Source: Spirochaetaceae bacterium
Lineage (GTDB): Bacteria; Spirochaetota; Spirochaetia; DSM-27196; SLAA01
NCBI GenBank assembly: GCA_003564775.1
Contig: PXEI01000496.1
Coordinates: 1 to 10,442, forward strand
DNA: 10,442 bases
Direction of reading: 5' to 3'
A program made the position numbers and the translations under genes. How positions within the stretch are numbered: the stretch's first letter is position 1; every line of letters starts with the position of its first letter. The notes beneath the pieces were generated by a model. It made no database searches. It saw only the letters and a list, made by a program, of their open reading frames with translations, and was not told the origin of the DNA. This document shows, piece after piece, positions 1 through 6,782 of the stretch.

Positions 1-628
1 GTGATGGATGTCGTGGCAAATTTACCATTGCGCCGGGGTCAAAAGGTATTCCCAGTTGTTCGGCGTAGTTTGCAACCCAGGGCTCGGCCGTGCTGAGACG
101 GCGAGCCTGCGGAAAAATCATACCCCAGGGTGCGGTTGTCACACGGCCATACAACTCGCCATTAATGAAGTTGCCAAGGCGTCCGAACGTAAAACCGGCC
201 GGAACAGCCGCAACAATCATGTCCCCCCAGGTTAGTACATCGAGCTTACGAAGGCGACAGTAGACAACCGCCCCAACAACACCGCCAAGCATTCCGCCGT
301 GATAACTCATGCCCTGCAAGCCGGTGAAGTTCATGTTTTCATCAAAAGGCCAGAAAATGAGCCACGGAGCCGCCCGAAACCGGCCGCTTGTGTCGTAAAT
401 GAGCGCGGCAAACACCCGGGCACCTACCAGCAACGCAATTATTCCCCAGAAGAAAAGGTTTGCGACTTCTTCGTTGTCCACCTGGAGTTTTCGTTCTTTG
501 ACCTGGCGTTGTACCAGGAAGTATCCAACCGCAAAAGCCACAAGGTACATCATGCCGTACCAGCGAAACGGCAGACCGGGAATAATCTCAGGCGAGAGCC
601 ACTCAGGATAGTTTACATATAAGGGCAT
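1..628 (-). CDS. lgt: Prolipoprotein diacylglyceryl transferase (Lgt), 3' end missing
   Basis: Lgt moves a diacylglyceryl group from phosphatidylglycerol to the lipobox cysteine of prolipoproteins in the inner membrane, the first step of lipoprotein maturation. The visible 209 residues are multi-pass hydrophobic and carry the family landmarks in order: FRWYGMMYLV near residues 21-30, the HGGMLGG motif (His110), the Lgt signature GRLGNFINGELYGR at 149-162 (Arg150, Asn153, Glu158), and NLPRHPS running into the window edge. The remaining C-terminal part, including the last membrane helices, lies outside the window. The ATG directly abuts the stop codon of the upstream DUF342 gene (TAAATG), and an AGAGGA ribosome site (636-641) inside that gene's end supports this start. 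It is the last visible gene of the leftward run and is probably translationally coupled to the gene before it. Identity is very secure; the frame is open to the edge. Confidence 0.96.
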   Translation of the reverse strand, partial: MPLYVNYPEWLSPEIIPGLPFRWYGMMYLVAFAVGYFLVQRQVKERKLQVDNEEVANLFFWGIIALLVGARVFAALIYDTSGRFRAAPWLIFWPFDENMNFTGLQGMSYHGGMLGGVVGAVVYCRLRKLDVLTWGDMIVAAVPAGFTFGRLGNFINGELYGRVTTAPWGMIFPQARRLSTAEPWVANYAEQLGIPFDPGAMVNLPRHPS

Positions 629-3574
629 TTAGCCGTCCTCTTTCTGAAGCTTGTTTATTTCTATGCGTCCGGATTTCTGTTGGAACTCTACCATCACCGA
701 TTTCTGTGCCGATGTAACCTCGTGCTGGCGCCCATGGCTCTCAAAAACCACACCGGGATACAAGGTGCCGCGAACCTCGATTCGCGATTCATGGTGCTCC
801 TCAAAGCGCTCCCGCAGATCAAAAAGGCGAAGACTGCGCTTTTCCATGATCTTCATGAGCCGCAGCTTCTCGCGCCGAGCCTGGAGAAGCCCTTCGTTAT
901 CCAGTTCATGTTCGTACTGACGCATCTGAAAGTCAAGATCAGCGGTTTGTTTCTTTGTGTTGGCGATCTCGCGTTCTTCTTTCTCAATCTGATCGCTAAT
1001 GAGGTAGTCCTGGCCAAAGGAGATCTCGGTTTTTATTCCGCGCTCGTTCCCCAAGTTGGTCGCTATCAAACCTCGTCTGGCTCGAACGGTGCCGCCCACA
1101 ACCGCGCCCTTGTCACCTGACAGAATCAGACCGCCGTTACACTTCACATCACAACGCATGCAATGACTCTTAACCGCGATGTCGCCGATTGCAAGAATTG
1201 TTGCCTGCTCCAAAAAAGTCGCGGAGATACGCTTTTTGGTTCGGAGTACAGCTTTACCTTGACCCCGGACACCCTGTTGAATGACGATATCGTCGTCTGC
1301 CGAAAGCAAAGCCCCATCGACTGAGTCGGCAACATGGATGGCGCCGGACGCCATAACTGCGTACCCTCTTGTCACCGATCCCCCAACCTGTACCGAGCCG
1401 GCAAACTTGATATTTCCGGTCTGAACTCCAACATCGCCCTGAATGGTATGCGTTTTTCGCACCTCGAGCCGGTTGCCCTGGCGTACAAACTCACCGGCGC
1501 AGTCTGCAAGGATAGTAACTTTTCCGTCCGCTTCCTCGCGCCGGGTGAGATTTGCCACCAGCTCTACCGGCGCACCTTCTCCGCGCTCGGCCGCTACCGT
1601 GTTGCCGAGCACATCTCTACCGTCCTCCGGCGTTTTGTCGGCTGGAACTATTCTGGCAACTTCTTGCCCACTCTTGACCGTGACAATGCGATTCAGGTTT
1701 TTGTAGTCGGCAGCTCCGTCGGCACCGATAACCACACGACTGTCTCCGGTCTGCCCAACCAACAGCTCCAGCCTGTCGCTTCCACCGTCGCGCGCCGGGG
1801 TGCCTTCGGCAACCGCAAGATCCTTAACCTTCTCACCCTTAGCAAGAGCCCGAACTGCACCCGAAATCCGTCCCTCAATTATTCCCTCGACGACGCCTGC
1901 CGACTTAAGCGCCGCCATAATGGCTTCCTCGCTCGCGGGCTTGCCCAGCCCAACTGCCGGTGCCAGGCTCAGGTACGCAGACATCTTGTCCTCGGCTATC
2001 GTGACCTTGACCAGGGCGTCTTTGTGTGGCCGCACGCGTAGAACACAACCATTGTCAGTATCCGCGCGGTCGAGAATACCTTCGATCGAGGAAATGATTA
2101 CGTTTCCTTTCTGTTGCAGATTCTCAAATAGCTTGAACTGGGGGGCTGGCCCTGGAAGGCCGGGTGTGCTTGCTCCGTAGACATTCGTGCCGGGCTGACC
2201 AACCTCGGGAGGCGTCAGCGTTACAATTCGTTGATCCTCTATGACCGGGGCCATTTGTGTGACGGCGGAGATTGGGAACTCACTGAGCGAACGGAGATCC
2301 GACAGTGCATCTGGGAGAAGCCGAGCGAGCTCCTTGAGTTGAGCAAGCTTGTCGTCCGGGAGGGGGTGGGCTTCGTACTCATACTCCTGGGCCGTCCCCA
2401 TTGTGGGGGCCGTACCCTCAGCCAGAATATATCCAGTAAGGTGTGTCTCGGGGCTCTCGTAGAACTGCATGATATCTTGCTTAATCTTGGCAAGATCAAG
2501 TCCCTTGAGTTTGCTTTCCTTAATGGCCGCGCCCAACTCCTTGAGCGACAGGGGCTTGCCGCGGCCGGTACCTTTGGTAATGTTCAATACTGCCTTGAGT
2601 TTGTCCTCGGAGACAAAAATATCAAAGGAGGCGTCACTACTCTTGCTGAGCGGGCCATTCTCAATCGGCTGCATAGTAACAATCGCTTTGTCAATCATGC
2701 CCGCGATATCGGTCTCGGAAAGAAGGCGGTCTTCATCGTAACCAAGCTCAACTGCTTTAGCTCGAATTGCCGCCGGTTCCGGTCGTTCTACCTGCTTGGT
2801 GCCGGGATTGAACTGGAGCAACGCGGTTGCTTGATCTTTGCTCAGAGTTACTTCCCAGTCATGCGGTGCAAAGGGCACGATATCGACCCAGTTCTTCCCT
2901 ATGCGAACAAGGCCTGTCAGTGTTGCCAGCAGTTCACCGCGCTGTTTACTCACGCCGCTGCCGGGGTAAAACTCCGGGTCTGTTGCTTTTTTGGCGGGAA
3001 TTATCTGACTGTAGACATCGATCCCCGAAACTCCCGGCTTTCGAGCTTCCAGATTGCCAATTTTTGTGCCTTCGCGGGCGAATCCGCTTTTGAGTAGTGT
3101 GGGGTCGATGTAGATGCGGTCGAAATACTTCTCAGTTTCAGTGACTTTTTCTTGTTTTGTGCCGAGCAAGGTCTTTTTTTTGACAATTTTCTCTACCTTA
3201 CGCGACCGTTCAACGCGAATGTGCGCCGCGCGGGCCTCTGCCAGGGTGCGTTCTGCTACCTCGGCCAGATGTTCAGGTACAGCGATGTCTTCCCACGTCA
3301 CGGTTTCCGGTGCTTCGTCTTGTGGCGGGATCCCCTCAGAGATTGTAAACGTTTCTTTCGCCAGGTTTTTGCGGTTTATCCGGTCCAGATGGTCCGTTAT
3401 CTCGCGGCGGCTTACGCCCTCGGAAATATGTTCCTTTGCCGCCATTTTGAGGATGGAATCCGGTGTGTGTTCCTCACCGTTCGGGTCTCCGGAGTACACC
3501 GCAACGGCAGTCATTTTGTCGGGGGAGACCTCAAGAGTAATAGTTCCCCGGATGCTTGGCTCTTTGGTGCCCAT
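629..3574 (-). CDS. Large DUF342/FapA-family protein with three N-terminal modules and a C-terminal coiled coil
   Basis: The protein has 981 residues; from memory, FapA/DUF342 proteins are commonly about 450-650. The C-terminal third is the typical FapA core: glycine-rich short beta repeats (about 708-855, with GDVGVQTGNIKFAGSVQVGG and GAVVGGTVRARRG) expected to form a beta-helix, then a charged coiled coil (about 857-930), then a closing beta segment (IEVRGTLYPGVVFE, 932-945). The N-terminal unit, usually present once, occurs three times (about 10-95, 314-405 and 519-608). Each copy has an 'xxDKMxAxL' start and an 'AEGTPP'-like end. A second half-domain follows each copy. A CxxCxxxC cluster (Cys805, 808, 812) lies in the beta-helix. 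There is no signal peptide, so it is probably cytoplasmic. In Vibrio, FapA affects polar flagellum assembly; a comparable role here is inference. It lies 28 nt after the ATPase gene. The ribosome site is weak, but the ATG opens straight into module one. Confidence 0.88.
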   Translation of the reverse strand: MGTKEPSIRGTITLEVSPDKMTAVAVYSGDPNGEEHTPDSILKMAAKEHISEGVSRREITDHLDRINRKNLAKETFTISEGIPPQDEAPETVTWEDIAVPEHLAEVAERTLAEARAAHIRVERSRKVEKIVKKKTLLGTKQEKVTETEKYFDRIYIDPTLLKSGFAREGTKIGNLEARKPGVSGIDVYSQIIPAKKATDPEFYPGSGVSKQRGELLATLTGLVRIGKNWVDIVPFAPHDWEVTLSKDQATALLQFNPGTKQVERPEPAAIRAKAVELGYDEDRLLSETDIAGMIDKAIVTMQPIENGPLSKSSDASFDIFVSEDKLKAVLNITKGTGRGKPLSLKELGAAIKESKLKGLDLAKIKQDIMQFYESPETHLTGYILAEGTAPTMGTAQEYEYEAHPLPDDKLAQLKELARLLPDALSDLRSLSEFPISAVTQMAPVIEDQRIVTLTPPEVGQPGTNVYGASTPGLPGPAPQFKLFENLQQKGNVIISSIEGILDRADTDNGCVLRVRPHKDALVKVTIAEDKMSAYLSLAPAVGLGKPASEEAIMAALKSAGVVEGIIEGRISGAVRALAKGEKVKDLAVAEGTPARDGGSDRLELLVGQTGDSRVVIGADGAADYKNLNRIVTVKSGQEVARIVPADKTPEDGRDVLGNTVAAERGEGAPVELVANLTRREEADGKVTILADCAGEFVRQGNRLEVRKTHTIQGDVGVQTGNIKFAGSVQVGGSVTRGYAVMASGAIHVADSVDGALLSADDDIVIQQGVRGQGKAVLRTKKRISATFLEQATILAIGDIAVKSHCMRCDVKCNGGLILSGDKGAVVGGTVRARRGLIATNLGNERGIKTEISFGQDYLISDQIEKEEREIANTKKQTADLDFQMRQYEHELDNEGLLQARREKLRLMKIMEKRSLRLFDLRERFEEHHESRIEVRGTLYPGVVFESHGRQHEVTSAQKSVMVEFQQKSGRIEINKLQKEDG

Positions 3575-3602
3575 ACTTCAGGTTATCTCACATCTACCGT
3601 GG

Positions 3603-4745
3603 TTATGGTCTATAGCCCTGGTGCATAGCCTTAACGAGTTTTGACTTGTAGAGCATGTTCTCCTTCTTTAAATGCGAGATCTCAAGTTGCTGATTCTTGA
3701 TTGTCTCAATTAAATCCCCGGTACTAAGCGCCCCAGAATGCAGCAAGTCCTCAATATAATCCATCTTGGACTCAAAATCCGCTGCTGCTTCAAGCTCCGC
3801 CTCGTTGTAGCCGGACTCAACCTCCGACTTGGACAGCGGACCGCTTGGGTCATCCTCAATCTGGGTGATCTTGTCCGCAATTCGATACAGGGCCTGTGAA
3901 AGTACCGAGTTGGGTTTGTATACCAGAATAGGTAAGCGTGACCCCAAGGCCACATCTTGCAGGTCGTCCCGGTACGCAATTCCCAAGTGCTCTAGGTTCA
4001 GCCCAAGGTACTGCTGACAGGATATACGCAGGCGATTGATCTTGTCCGAGTCCTTTGGATCCTGCAGCATGTTGAGTATAATTCGCGGATGAAAATGTGA
4101 CATGGCCTCCTGGTAGGCGTTATAGCTATTTGGGTCAAAGGAGCGGACCTTCTCTATGAGGGCAGGTACGTACAGTTTCTGGAGCGACGGAGTGTCCTTT
4201 CGCAGTGACTCAAGGTACTCGGCGGCCTTGCTCTTCTTACCAAACGAACTCTGGATGATGCGAAAAACCGCATTCTTGAGGAACAAGTAAGCATTCACAA
4301 TTGCAATAGGCGTTGGGTTGGTTACCACAATGCCGTTACCGGACATGAGAAAGAAGTCTATAACGTTGTAGCTTGTCCCAGCGCCAAGATCCAGGATGAG
4401 AACGTCGCTGTCGACAGATCCGAGACGTCGGATGAGTTTCCTTTTTTGGCCCGAGCCAAGATTAGCAATTCCTGGAATTTCCGCGTCTCCAGGTATAAAA
4501 CGCAGGTTTTTGTACTCGGTATGGAGGATAACGTCCTCAAATTTTGCCTTAGGGTCGGTGAGGAAGGTGCCTATTCCCTTTTGCCCGGCAGGGATCCCGA
4601 GCATGAGGTGTTGATTTGATGCGCCAAGATCCAGGTCTGCAAGTACTACGCGGCATCCGCTCTGTCCAATGGCTACGGCCAGGTTGGCCGCAACGAGGGA
4701 CTTGCCCACACCGCCTTTGCCACCGGCGATCGGAAGTATCAGCAT
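3603..4745 (-). CDS. MinD/FlhG-like P-loop ATPase with coiled-coil tail
   Basis: This is a SIMIBI-class ATPase of the ParA/MinD/FlhG group. It opens at once with the deviant Walker A motif AGGKGGVGKS (signature Lys10, Lys15), then DLDLGASNQHLMLG (36-50) and Walker B LILDLGAG (Asp119). The last two resemble FlhG/YlxH more than MinD. It lacks the N-terminal extension with the FlhF-activating motif known in FlhG, so it is not a plain FlhG. A helical, charged stretch (about 163-220) appears inserted relative to MinD. The tail (about 300-380) is acidic and then forms a predicted coiled coil (about 325-372, including IKNQQLEISHLKKEN) instead of MinD's short amphipathic membrane helix. Such ATPases dimerise on ATP and position partners on membranes or DNA. 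The likely partners are the neighbouring DUF342 and membrane proteins (inference). A strong GGAGG ribosome site (4751-4755, 5-nt spacing) fixes the ATG, which abuts the upstream stop codon (TAAATG). Confidence 0.9.
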   Translation of the reverse strand: MLILPIAGGKGGVGKSLVAANLAVAIGQSGCRVVLADLDLGASNQHLMLGIPAGQKGIGTFLTDPKAKFEDVILHTEYKNLRFIPGDAEIPGIANLGSGQKRKLIRRLGSVDSDVLILDLGAGTSYNVIDFFLMSGNGIVVTNPTPIAIVNAYLFLKNAVFRIIQSSFGKKSKAAEYLESLRKDTPSLQKLYVPALIEKVRSFDPNSYNAYQEAMSHFHPRIILNMLQDPKDSDKINRLRISCQQYLGLNLEHLGIAYRDDLQDVALGSRLPILVYKPNSVLSQALYRIADKITQIEDDPSGPLSKSEVESGYNEAELEAAADFESKMDYIEDLLHSGALSTGDLIETIKNQQLEISHLKKENMLYKSKLVKAMHQGYRP

Positions 4746-5156
4746 TTATTCCTCCGGGTTATGCCGCAATGATACCAGGAACACCGTGAAAAGAAAATCG
4801 ATACCTAACACAAGAAAGCCAAATGACACCTGAGGGTTCAGCATAGGCTGCAGGAGTAAGGCCGGAATTGATGAGCCACCAGCAACTGCAGGTACGGCAA
4901 GCACACCCACGAACAGCGAGAGCACCTTGGCGACAACGATTAAGCGCAAAAACGACCAATACTTGGACGGGCGCCAAGCGGCAAAGAAGAAGCCTGCCGA
5001 CAGGCAAAGCTGGGGGGCACCAAACCACAGCAGACCCAGATAACCGGCTGCTAGTGTGGTTAGGGAAGGCGACGCTGCGTAGAGGGTGTACAGCGCGGCG
5101 AAACGAAACACCTCCCATAAGGCTCCGATGTAAAGAATGGGCTTTGTAGGACGCAT
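4746..5156 (-). CDS. Small four-helix membrane protein of unknown function
   Basis: I do not recognise a family. From the chosen ATG it has 136 residues and four likely membrane segments: about 8-27, 34-59, 67-90 and 108-130. The loops are short and the tail ends in RHNPEE. There is no signal peptide and no catalytic motif. It is the first gene of the leftward run and its stop codon abuts the ATPase start, so it is likely to be made together with the ATPase and may anchor it (inference). The frame stays open upstream to an ATG at 5282 (178 residues). I prefer 5156 because the extra 42 residues are arginine-rich and unlike a membrane protein, they cover a near-ideal promoter, and they would leave only 15 bp before the divergent protease gene. 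Neither start has a clear ribosome site. A conserved membrane protein in this position next to ctp fits the Borrelia arrangement from memory. Confidence 0.72.
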   Translation of the reverse strand: MRPTKPILYIGALWEVFRFAALYTLYAASPSLTTLAAGYLGLLWFGAPQLCLSAGFFFAAWRPSKYWSFLRLIVVAKVLSLFVGVLAVPAVAGGSSIPALLLQPMLNPQVSFGFLVLGIDFLFTVFLVSLRHNPEE

Positions 5157-5163
5157 TGGGGCG

Positions 5164-5192
5164 AGTTTACGGACGAAACTAGGCCCGGTCAA
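5164..5192 (-). promoter_or_regulatory. Sigma70-like promoter for the leftward four-gene run
   Basis: On the minus strand, TTGACC (5192-5187, five of six bases matching the -35 consensus) is followed by a 17-bp spacer and TAAACT (5169-5164, four of six matching the -10 consensus). Seven bases separate the -10 box from the ATG at 5156, so transcription would begin at or within a base of the start codon. This predicts a leaderless mRNA and fits the missing ribosome site. Seen: the boxes and spacing. Inferred: activity and start point. Confidence 0.6.
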
Positions 5193-5245
5193 TAGAAAGT
5201 TCCGCTCAAGGACTGTATATTCAGAACGAGATATTGAGTAATGTC

Positions 5246-5260
5246 GCGGCCAACGGCCGC
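5246..5260. repeat. Perfect 6-bp inverted repeat between the divergent genes
   Basis: GCGGCC-AAC-GGCCGC lies 38 bp upstream of the protease ATG, between the two divergent transcription units. It could be a small operator, a hairpin in the ctp leader, or chance in GC-rich DNA. I could not place a convincing plus-strand promoter here; a TATATT at 5216-5221 is a possible -10 box but has no good -35 partner. Confidence 0.35.
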
Positions 5261-5297
5261 TTAAGTCGAGTGTACCGGTCATGAGGAGTACAATGGT

Positions 5298-6767
5298 ATG
5301 GACAGCGATGTAGGAAAAAAAGTAGCAAGACGTGAACGAGCGGTATGGGTGGGAATTACCAGCATGCTGTGCGTCGGCCTGTTAATTGTGTTGGTCTCGC
5401 CTGCGGTGTTTGCGCAGGGGCTCCAATCCAGTAACGACCGACATATCGAGGTGTTTCGGCAGGTTTTCGAGTTCATTGAGAACAACTATGTCGACGAGGT
5501 TGACGCCGAAGAGCTGCTTGAAGGCGCGCTTCAGGGTATGTTTGACAGCCTGGACGACCCTCACTCGGCCTATCTGACGGCACGTGACATGCGTGGACTT
5601 ACCGATACCACTGCGGGTGAGTTTGGGGGCGTTGGCCTCAACATTGTTAAGCAACCGAGCAGCAATGACAGTGGTGGATTTGTTGAGGTGGTATCTCCCA
5701 TTGAGGGTACCCCGGCCTTCGAGGCCGGTATCATAGCAGGCGACCTCATTGTAGAGATTGAAGACGAGTCGACGCGCTCCATAAGCATGGATGAAGTTCT
5801 GAACCGGTTGCGCGGAACACCGGGTACCGACGTTTCGGTCACTATTCAGCGTGGTTCTCAGCACCGCTTTCCGGTCACCATTACGCGGGCTATTATTGAA
5901 GTTCCCACGGTGCGTAGAGACATGATTGGTGACGATATCGGATTCCTCCGCATTATCCAGTTTACGCCCCACACCGACGACCGCGTGAAGGAAGCTATTG
6001 AGTACTTTTCGGCGAACGGATACAGCTCTATGGTAATAGATCTGCGCAGTAATCCGGGCGGGATGCTCACCGGAGTGGTCGATACCGCCAACCTGTTTTT
6101 CTCCGGCGGAACGATTGTCGGAACGCGTGGACGGATACCCAGCGAAAACAAGGTCTTTTCCGCCCGCCGTGGACAAGAAGTTCCCGATGAGCTCCCCATT
6201 ATTGTACTCATAGACGGCGGATCGGCCTCGGCTGCGGAGATACTCGCTGGTGCTCTCAAAGATCGTGAACGTGCGCTGGTAATTGGTGAAACAACCTTCG
6301 GCAAGGGATCGGTACAGCAGGTAAGGCGCATTGGTGCCGGAGGGTTCCGGCTGACTATGTCGCGCTACTACACGCCAAGCGGTGTCTATATCGACAAAGA
6401 AGGAATTGTACCGGATATTGAGCTTGCACTGCCAAAGCTTGAGGAAGACGAAATAGAGGCGTTTACCAGGCTCCGCACCGATGGCCTGGTACGCGAGTTT
6501 GTTGCCGAGGACGCCGACCGCTCACGCGCGGAAATAGATGCGTTCATCCAACAGCTGCAAGATGACGGCTACAATGTTCCGGACTTCTACCTGCGGCGTA
6601 TGATTCGTGATGCGGTAAACAGGGCAAAGGGAGTTACTACAGTCTACGACCTGGAGTTTGACCCTGTGCTACAGGAAGCGGTGCGCATATTGCGTGCAGG
6701 TGAGTACGGCAGTGAGCTCCGTGCGGCAGCCGCGGCAGCTGCGGCTGCCAGCGGGTCCAGCAACTAA
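5298..6767 (+). CDS. ctp: Carboxyl-terminal processing protease, S41 family (Ctp/Prc)
   Basis: This is an envelope serine protease that trims or degrades proteins from their C-termini. Its 489 residues show a membrane or signal segment at about 17-39 (VGLLIVLVSPAVFAQ, possible cleavage after AVFA), an N-terminal helical region (45-100), a PDZ domain (about 108-195) for C-terminal tail recognition, and the S41 catalytic core (about 205-380). The core carries the Ser/Lys dyad: Ser311 in GSASAAEI and Lys336 in TFGKGSVQ, with the usual 25-residue separation, plus the DLRSNPGG strand (248-255). A charged C-terminal region follows, ending in an alanine run (476-484). GAGGAG (5283-5288), 9 nt before the ATG, supports the start; the ATG at 5293 is out of frame. 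It heads the rightward run, 15 nt before rsmE, and is divergent from the DUF342 run. The substrate is unknown. Tail-specific proteases often act on envelope proteins and lipoproteins, and lgt is nearby. Confidence 0.95.
   Translation: MDSDVGKKVARRERAVWVGITSMLCVGLLIVLVSPAVFAQGLQSSNDRHIEVFRQVFEFIENNYVDEVDAEELLEGALQGMFDSLDDPHSAYLTARDMRGLTDTTAGEFGGVGLNIVKQPSSNDSGGFVEVVSPIEGTPAFEAGIIAGDLIVEIEDESTRSISMDEVLNRLRGTPGTDVSVTIQRGSQHRFPVTITRAIIEVPTVRRDMIGDDIGFLRIIQFTPHTDDRVKEAIEYFSANGYSSMVIDLRSNPGGMLTGVVDTANLFFSGGTIVGTRGRIPSENKVFSARRGQEVPDELPIIVLIDGGSASAAEILAGALKDRERALVIGETTFGKGSVQQVRRIGAGGFRLTMSRYYTPSGVYIDKEGIVPDIELALPKLEEDEIEAFTRLRTDGLVREFVAEDADRSRAEIDAFIQQLQDDGYNVPDFYLRRMIRDAVNRAKGVTTVYDLEFDPVLQEAVRILRAGEYGSELRAAAAAAAAASGSSN
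6725..6749 (+). repeat. GC-rich inverted repeat at the 3' end of ctp
   Basis: GGCAGCCGC and GCGGCTGCC are exact 9-bp complements around a 7-nt loop, ending 16 bases before the ctp stop codon. The repeat lies in the alanine codon run, so it may simply reflect GCN codon choice. No T-tract follows, so it is not a standard terminator. It could stabilise or mark the ctp-rsmE mRNA boundary. Confidence 0.4.
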
Positions 6768-6782
6768 CCTCAGGCCTCGGCG

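Noticed and set aside
299..622. 107-codon plus-strand frame opposite lgt
   Set aside because: The minus strand here reads as Lgt with its full signature; the plus-strand product is charged and motif-free.
1334..2041. 235-codon plus-strand frame opposite the DUF342 gene
   Set aside because: Cysteine- and histidine-scattered sequence with no motif; a shadow of the DUF342 coding frame.
2231..3097. 288-codon plus-strand frame opposite the DUF342 gene
   Set aside because: No family motif or ribosome site; it lies across the repeated DUF342 modules that are clearly coding on the other strand.
3603..4745. Calling the ATPase minD or flhG
   Set aside because: It lacks MinD's C-terminal membrane helix and FlhG's N-terminal extension, no minC/minE or flhF lies nearby, and it has extra segments.
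5157..5282. N-terminal extension of the small membrane protein to the ATG at 5282
   Set aside because: There is no ribosome site, the 42 extra residues are unlike the rest of the protein, and the promoter TTGACC-17-TAAACT lies within it. Kept only as an alternative.
5382..6176. 264-codon minus-strand frame inside ctp
   Set aside because: The sense strand encodes unbroken S41 protease motifs, while the antisense product has no recognisable features.
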